From: Collybiopsis luxurians FD-317 M1
Lineage: Eukaryota; Basidiomycota; Agaricomycetes; Agaricales; Omphalotaceae
Reading direction: 5' to 3'
Length of the DNA: 64,000 nucleotides
Assembly (NCBI GenBank): GCA_000827265.1
Contig: KN834815.1
Location: 204,091 to 268,090 of the forward strand
Shown here: one piece after another, positions 57,262-64,000 of the stretch
Numbering within the stretch: position 1 is the first letter of the stretch
Layout: each line of letters opens with the position of its first letter
The notes under the pieces: generated by a model
Told to the model about the DNA's origin: nothing
What the model saw: only the letters and a program-made list of their open reading frames with translations
Database searches by the model: none
Translations under genes and position numbers: made by a program

Positions 57262-57676
57262 TGCCCGAGAGCGTCCCGGGGGTTTTCTTATTCGGTATAT
57301 CATAATGGTTGTACTTGATATTCTATAGAACGAATTCTTTTACCAACACTGCCACCAAACTGCGTATCGGCGCTCAATTCTTTGGGCGCCTAATTTACGT
57401 TCTAGACTTGACTTATCCAAGTCGTGCGGCGGCCTGGAGCGAGTCTTCCCAAAGTCTACACCTGTCTACGCTCATCTACGCCCTTCTCGAGCTCCAGTTT
57501 TGACACTCTGTGCTTCCGATTTGCTCCTTCCTACCACTCCAAGTCGTGTTTCATGCGACATATAAAATGAAGCCAGAGCAGAACAGGTCACTCATTCCAT
57601 TCCAAAAGCTTCAAAAGCTTCAACTACTCTTCCGATAGAATATCTACCAATCTACGCTTGCTAGCAACCAGCAAAC

Positions 57677-57957
57677 ATGTATTACACCTACCTCGCTCGT
57701 AGAAGCGTACGTCCGGCTGCCTCTCTATCTTCCAAAAGGCACTTTTAATCTTATACTTAATCATGATCTTGATTAGACATTCTTCGCTTGGCTGGGCATC
57801 CAGGCCTCTCTAGCAACCTTTGTCGCTTCGCAGTACATGAAGCCAAGGTACGTGATTCCGAGTATCTCATTGTGCTTTGTCTGAAAATCTTGAATTATGT
57901 AGAGCCAAAATATCAGACTTGAAGCGCATGTCTCAGTCTATTCCAACTACCCATTGA
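57677..57957 (+). CDS. 50-residue single-helix protein, three exons
   Basis: Found by splicing. Exon 1 MYYTYLARRS is followed by GTACGTCC...TAG; exon 2 TFFAWLGIQASLATFVASQY by GTACGTG...GTAG; exon 3 is KISDLKRMSQSIPTTH. Both introns have canonical ends and the frame joins. The product has a short basic N-terminus, one hydrophobic helix and a basic tail, resembling small mitochondrial inner-membrane subunits. TATAAAA occurs about 115 bp upstream and a pyrimidine-rich leader follows. Identity not recognised. Confidence 0.6.
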
Positions 57958-58205
57958 GCTCGTCGCGTTCTCGATATCTATTTGCCGACGACGACGCCCT
58001 ACATTCACAGACAATGTATATAGAAATCCCAATTAATGTGTATCGATAGTAATTCATACCTTTGCATACCTCCTTCAAACTTCGACATCCATCTATGAAC
58101 CGAAAACAAAAAGAGTGAAAGACCAATAAATTAAACAATATAGGCTGACCGCTACATATAGTAAGCTACATGCTCTAGGAAATAAAGCTATTCAAGCAGA
58201 ACCTC

Positions 58206-60249
58206 TCAATCGATGGCTCGACATTTCAGGTCACCAGCTCCCACCATCGCAATCGTTGCCCCCAAACACCATCCCAACTCCGTGTCCTGAATTTTCTTAC
58301 CGATGACCACATCCCGTGCATCACCAAACTCGTATCCAAGTCTGAGCAAGCCATGCATGAATGTCAAGTCGAGACACCACTCGGGTCGACCTTCGAGATC
58401 AGCGATAACCTCCTTGTTATTACCCCAGCGAGCAACCCAGGAATCCCGACCGAGACAGACATCTTTGGCAAGGGAGGCAATAGTGGACACAGTTAATTTG
58501 TCCACAGGGTCGGTAGTGGAGGACGACGAAGAGCCGGCCTCCGCAGAAACGAGAGGATCAATACGATCGAAGAAGTAGGATAGAAGGAGGACCTTGCCCG
58601 AAGCGAAGGAATCAAGAATGGAGGGTTGGTAGACCCCATTGAAAGAGCAAGGTTTGAGCTCACAAATCCTTTGAAAGATGAATTGAGAATATGAAACCTA
58701 TAAGCGTATAAGAGCCCTTACGAGTCTTTAGCCATGACCAACTCGATCACTCGATTGCAAGCGTCAAAGCTACCTATCTGCTCCCCATCCATAACAACAG
58801 TCTTGGTCGTGTTGGCGCGTTCATCGACTATTTCAACCTCACGTTTTGTGCCTCTCGCTAGACAAGGGTTACCAATGGTAGCGGGAACGGTGTCCAGCGA
58901 ACCTGCTCCAGGATTTCTGATTGACGCCATAAAGTCAACGAGCTGGTGGACATGAGCCCGTGCGCGCATTAGACCGTATCCGAGGTAAGAGTGTTGGTAT
59001 AGAACGTGAGACTTTCCTCCGAATTCGAGCAAGTATTTGTGATCCCCATCCGCAAAGGTTGCGTCTGAATTGGAAAACGTCGGTTCGAATACTATCTGAG
59101 TCGAAGCTCCCCCAAGATCAAGCACAGCGTACGTAGGGGTGTTGACAGGAGTGTCGGCACGGATAGTGTCGAGCAGATAATTTGCAGTAATCCATGCGAA
59201 CACACCCTCGTCTTTTCCGTCCATGATGACCACACCATCCGGCTCCTGTAATTTGAAAGGATACTTTTCGTTAATTCTAAGCGCCACCGCGTCCAGAATG
59301 TCCTTGCTCTTTGACCCAGGCAACAACCTAAGACCGGCGGTTGCTTTCACCGCCACCGGAGTGCAAGAACGCAAAGACGATGGAACCACTCGCACAGCCT
59401 CGTCCAGTAAAACATCCAAACTTGCCGCTGCTTCTTCAGCTGAATCCCAAATTTGACTAGAAAGACCTGGCTGACGCTGCTTGAACACTTCGTACTCGTA
59501 CGAAGGGGATGAACCACAGTTGTGAAATTTGTAAACGTGTATACGAGAGCCAGTCGAACCCGCATCAATCATTAACGCATACTGGACTAGAGGAAGATGT
59601 GCAGCGGAAGGTGCTTTGCAGTGGGTAGTTTTAGAGGGATCGGGGTCTTCTTCGAATGAAGTTGGGTGGCCAGAGAAGGTAGCTGGCTTCTTTGTATCTG
59701 AATGTGGAGGGGGTGGTATAACTGGATCTGCTTCATCTTGAGGTGGTTTGGTGTAAACTGCTGTTCGCAGTGAATTAATGCCAGTCGAATCTATGAAAAA
59801 ATAGGATACTTACCATCAGTTTCCTTACCATCTGACTGCCAATTTTCTAGAACTTTTGCAGGTTCTCGAGGACCCAGGAACCATATTAGTCCAATAATCG
59901 CTGCACCTGCGATAGCAAATTTCTTCCATCCTATGCGCCTGTTACTACCCGTCCTACTAGGACCCATACCGCCCTCTAAACGCTCATAATTACTGCTTCT
60001 TGGGGAGATAGCCATTGGTGTATTATTTCCCAGGCCAACAGGAGTATCTCCGGTTGAATTCCTAGAATTTTGAAAGTGTAAACTTCGTGAACGAGTGTGG
60101 TTGTCTTTAGAGATGGCTGCCCCCGTTGAACGGCCTATTGCTGGCTTAGAAGAAGAGGACTTGCGCTCTATGTCGTCGTGATTGAGGTGAGAGTGAAAAC
60201 CGTTGTGACTGTCGGAGCGTGAACCACCGTGGTGGGAGTCGAAGCTCAT
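58206..60249 (-). CDS. GDA1: Golgi guanosine diphosphatase / apyrase (GDA1 type)
   Basis: Hydrolyses GDP (UDP) in the Golgi lumen to GMP so nucleotide-sugar exchange can continue during mannosylation. The Ser-rich cytosolic N-terminus (MSFDSHHGGSRSDS...) leads to one membrane anchor (FAIAGAAIIGLIWFLG), giving a type II protein. The luminal enzyme has the apyrase conserved regions: ACR1 MIDAGSTGSRIHVYKF, ACR2 VKATAGLRLL, ACR3 GKDEGVFAWITANYLL, ACR4 LDLGGASTQIVFEP, ACR5 YLGYGLMRAR. An intron of 53 bp (GTAAGTATCC...GAACAG, about 59764-59816) joins ETD to AVYTKPPQDE; a nearer AG would make it only 23 bp. A second intron (about 58670-58722) leads to ICELKPCSFNGVYQPS. Ends at 58206. Confidence 0.9.
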
Positions 60250-60493
60250 AAAGTATAGAGTTACCGGCCGTTTCCGGCGGTGTACACCTCAAAATGATCG
60301 CCTCAATTTATTTTTTTCTTCACATAGCTTAGTGTTGAATTTCTTCGCTATAGGGAAATGTGGGCAGTATATATTGATCTACACGCAGGGAGCATTTATG
60401 TATCGACGTTTGAAGAACATAGACACGAAATACATGACTACCAATACTGCAGCACCGCATCAACATTCAAAGAAGGGTAACAAACCTCATTCA

Positions 60494-62215
<1,722 letters not shown>

Positions 62216-62665
62216 TTTTGCAAACTACAAGGTAAAACTTTTGCGGTTCTTATAGTAAGTTTTGACCTGCAGTGTGTAAAAGAATCTAGTGTAAAACGGA
62301 ACCAACCCGAATAGTTGGTCAGGAAAAATATCGTCATGTCACCGACAGTCAAGGACTTTTCAAACGGAAGGAACACGGAGCAGTTGCTCGAGTCAAGTCT
62401 AAACGGCTCTGCTCGGAGTTGATTACGAGCATATCCATTCGTTTTACTATTTAACTCGGCATCGAGGAAACATCTTTCGCAGAGCGAAACAAATAAACGA
62501 ATGAAGAGGGACGGAAATCTCGTATCGGTAGCTACAGCCATCCAAAATCTTCTCATGGCCAATGGATCTGGACGCTCATCGACTGAAACTACGCAAATTA
62601 GAATCGCAAAAACAGTCATGGCCGAAAGCCGTGCAATAGCACTTACTCGACGCAAATATGCCTTC
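62216..62665. other. Intergenic, about 450 bp
   Basis: Separates the aldo-keto reductase start from the 3' end of the next minus-strand gene. No supported gene; the small open frames have no motifs. Confidence 0.5.
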
Positions 62666-63505
62666 TTAATGCTTGAAATCAAAGTGTCGCTTCAGATCAT
62701 GCGGTGAATTAGGACTTCTGAGTTTAGCTGCTTTGCACTTTTTGCAGTCACAAGATTGAATAAACAATGGTGAGTGCCCGGCAGCAGCAGTGTGAATATG
62801 TTGGGGGTCCAGCACGTCTGTCAAATCTGTAAGTAGGTGCTGTAAGATCACCAATTTTTCCTCAGATCTTCCATCTTTGAGTCCCTCGACAATGGGGTGG
62901 AACCAAGTTCTGAACGTGGGATCTTTTGTCCATTTATCGCAGAATGCCGCATACCCTATGCAACGCAGTTGTCCCTTCCCATCTTGCGACTCTTGAACCA
63001 TGACCGTGCTGATCTCGCCCATCGCAGATTGTATTCCGGTTACAATGTGGAATCGCCGACTTGGCGCGCGAAGAATGGCGCGTATGCGAGCAAGCAACTG
63101 GATGACTTCAGCACCAGCCGACCCTGGGGTTGTATGAGGCCGCAAAAACTCGGTGTCTCTGCGGAGAATATAGGCCCAGGCGAAAAATTGGGCGAAAACA
63201 AAACTCGTGTGAGTTTCAGAGTATGCGTCATCCAGAGGCTCTGGTGTGGCTTGCAATCTCCCATGCGTGCCCTGCCATCTGGGCCTAACGGAAGCCAACT
63301 GAGGTTGGATGACAGTAATAAGTTTCGAAGAAAGCTCGTCTGCTGCGAGATGAAGAGGGTCGTGGTATTTGGAAAAGGTGCTCTGGAGGCTGATCTGACG
63401 TTTTTTTTCTTCGGAATGGTGGCTAAACCAAGCGGTTACTGCCGCTTGTGCTAATGTACCCAGTAATGCTATTACTGCCACGACGATCGAAACAACATCG
63501 ACCAT
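62666..63505 (-). CDS. Unknown protein with N-terminal membrane helix
   Basis: From ATG 63505 (MVDVVSIVVAVIALLGTLAQ) a 279-codon intron-free frame runs to 62666. One N-terminal hydrophobic helix is followed by a charged stretch (HHSEEKKRQ) and a mostly helical soluble part (LLARIRAILRAPSRRFHIV, EKLVILQHLLTDLTDVL). A paired-cysteine segment (SCDCKKCKAAK) precedes the end, RHFDFKH. The layout resembles lineage-specific fungal membrane-anchored proteins of unknown function. The frame also extends 9 codons upstream without an ATG, so an earlier exon is possible; an ATG-started 61-codon frame at 63889-63704 may belong to it. Confidence 0.5.
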   Translation of the reverse strand: MVDVVSIVVAVIALLGTLAQAAVTAWFSHHSEEKKRQISLQSTFSKYHDPLHLAADELSSKLITVIQPQLASVRPRWQGTHGRLQATPEPLDDAYSETHTSFVFAQFFAWAYILRRDTEFLRPHTTPGSAGAEVIQLLARIRAILRAPSRRFHIVTGIQSAMGEISTVMVQESQDGKGQLRCIGYAAFCDKWTKDPTFRTWFHPIVEGLKDGRSEEKLVILQHLLTDLTDVLDPQHIHTAAAGHSPLFIQSCDCKKCKAAKLRSPNSPHDLKRHFDFKH

Positions 63506-64000
63506 TCTTGTTGCGATACCCACACTGCTCAACGAAGTTTGGGAGAGGAGTTGTGGTGATCAATATCATTCCGTAATAAGTTCCACTCAAGAATATAATT
63601 GTACTTTGGTCCAATTGAATCCTTGAACTAATGCAATAGCAACGCTTGCCTTTCCATCGATCGTCTGTCTTCTTCCTCTTATTCCTCGAGTTCAGTGGCA
63701 CCATCACGGTAAAAATTGATGTATACTTACTGCCAGGGCTAATGTGTACTCTCTTGCCTTGCCCAGAGGCCCTCGGCTTTTGTCCTCATTACACTTCGTA
63801 GCTAGAAATACAACAAAAGTTGGTCTTTCCGAGTCAATCGAAGCCTTGAGAATTCGGCATCTAAAAAATGTTTCTCGTAGTATCGACATTTTGTAGGTAC
63901 GCTAACAAAATAAATGAATGAATGAACAGTGGCGAAGATCTTGCATCGAAAGCTAGAGTTTTCCGAAATCTTCTCAAAACCAATAGATGCTCATCAACTG
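63506..64000. other. Window edge, no firm gene
   Basis: Holds a possible upstream exon of the unknown membrane protein (minus, 63889-63704) and a short gaatgaatgaa repeat near 63914. Nothing else can be supported. Confidence 0.35.

Noticed and set aside
59790..59812. 23-bp intron in GDA1
   Set aside because: Too short to splice; a downstream CAG gives a 53-bp intron and keeps the frame.

Overview
The window is nuclear DNA from a filamentous basidiomycete, most likely an Agaricomycete. Genes are split by many 45-70 bp GT-AG introns. Neighbouring genes lie close together on both strands with no operon logic. The families are typical of mushroom-forming fungi: FunK1-type kinase remains, a DUF6593-like protein, and an Egh16/Gas1-like secreted protein. 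All exon boundaries were inferred by eye from reading frames and splice signals.

Layout. 0-2.4 kb is a relic zone: a FunK1 kinase fragment, a P-loop NTPase fragment, and a degraded, internally deleted copy of the adjacent carnitine acetyltransferase gene. 2.4-12.5 kb is housekeeping: carnitine acetyltransferase, the sterol sensor SCAP, pyruvate dehydrogenase component X and a YANK/STK32-type kinase. 13.1-14.7 kb is a transposable element with near-identical 136-bp inverted repeats, a 6-bp target duplication and a 758-bp assembly gap. It appears to sit inside a reading frame. 15-23.4 kb holds a cysteine-cluster (CXC-like) protein, a secreted protein with an Ala-Thr-Ala-Gln-Gly repeat tail, and a large membrane-anchored propeller-amidohydrolase. 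23.5-30.3 kb holds a complete Dicer, phosducin-like PLP2 sharing a short promoter with it, a small acidic protein with a GC-AG intron, and an intron-bearing tRNA-Tyr. 30.6-33.9 kb is a tandem duplication of an AhpD/carboxymuconolactone-decarboxylase-like gene. 35.1-37.7 kb is a Ser-rich, disordered protein gene.

40.7-52.7 kb is the most accessory-looking stretch. It holds a 2-oxoglutarate/Fe(II) oxygenase, two tandem full-size ABCG transporters, and a LOG-type nucleoside 5'-monophosphate phosphoribohydrolase. The ABCG copies share a short upstream ORF and a 15-nt microexon. 53-64 kb returns to conserved genes: LCP5/neuroguidin, HAT1, a DUF6593-like gene, a 50-residue single-helix protein, Golgi GDA1-type nucleotidase, an AKR7-like aldo-keto reductase and an unknown membrane-anchored protein.

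Most genes are unrelated in function and adjacent only because the genome is compact. The oxygenase-ABCG-ABCG-LOG group is the one plausible functional cluster, and that link is an inference. No clearly undescribed system was demonstrated. The best leads are that cluster, the mosaic terminal-repeat element and the CXC-like protein.
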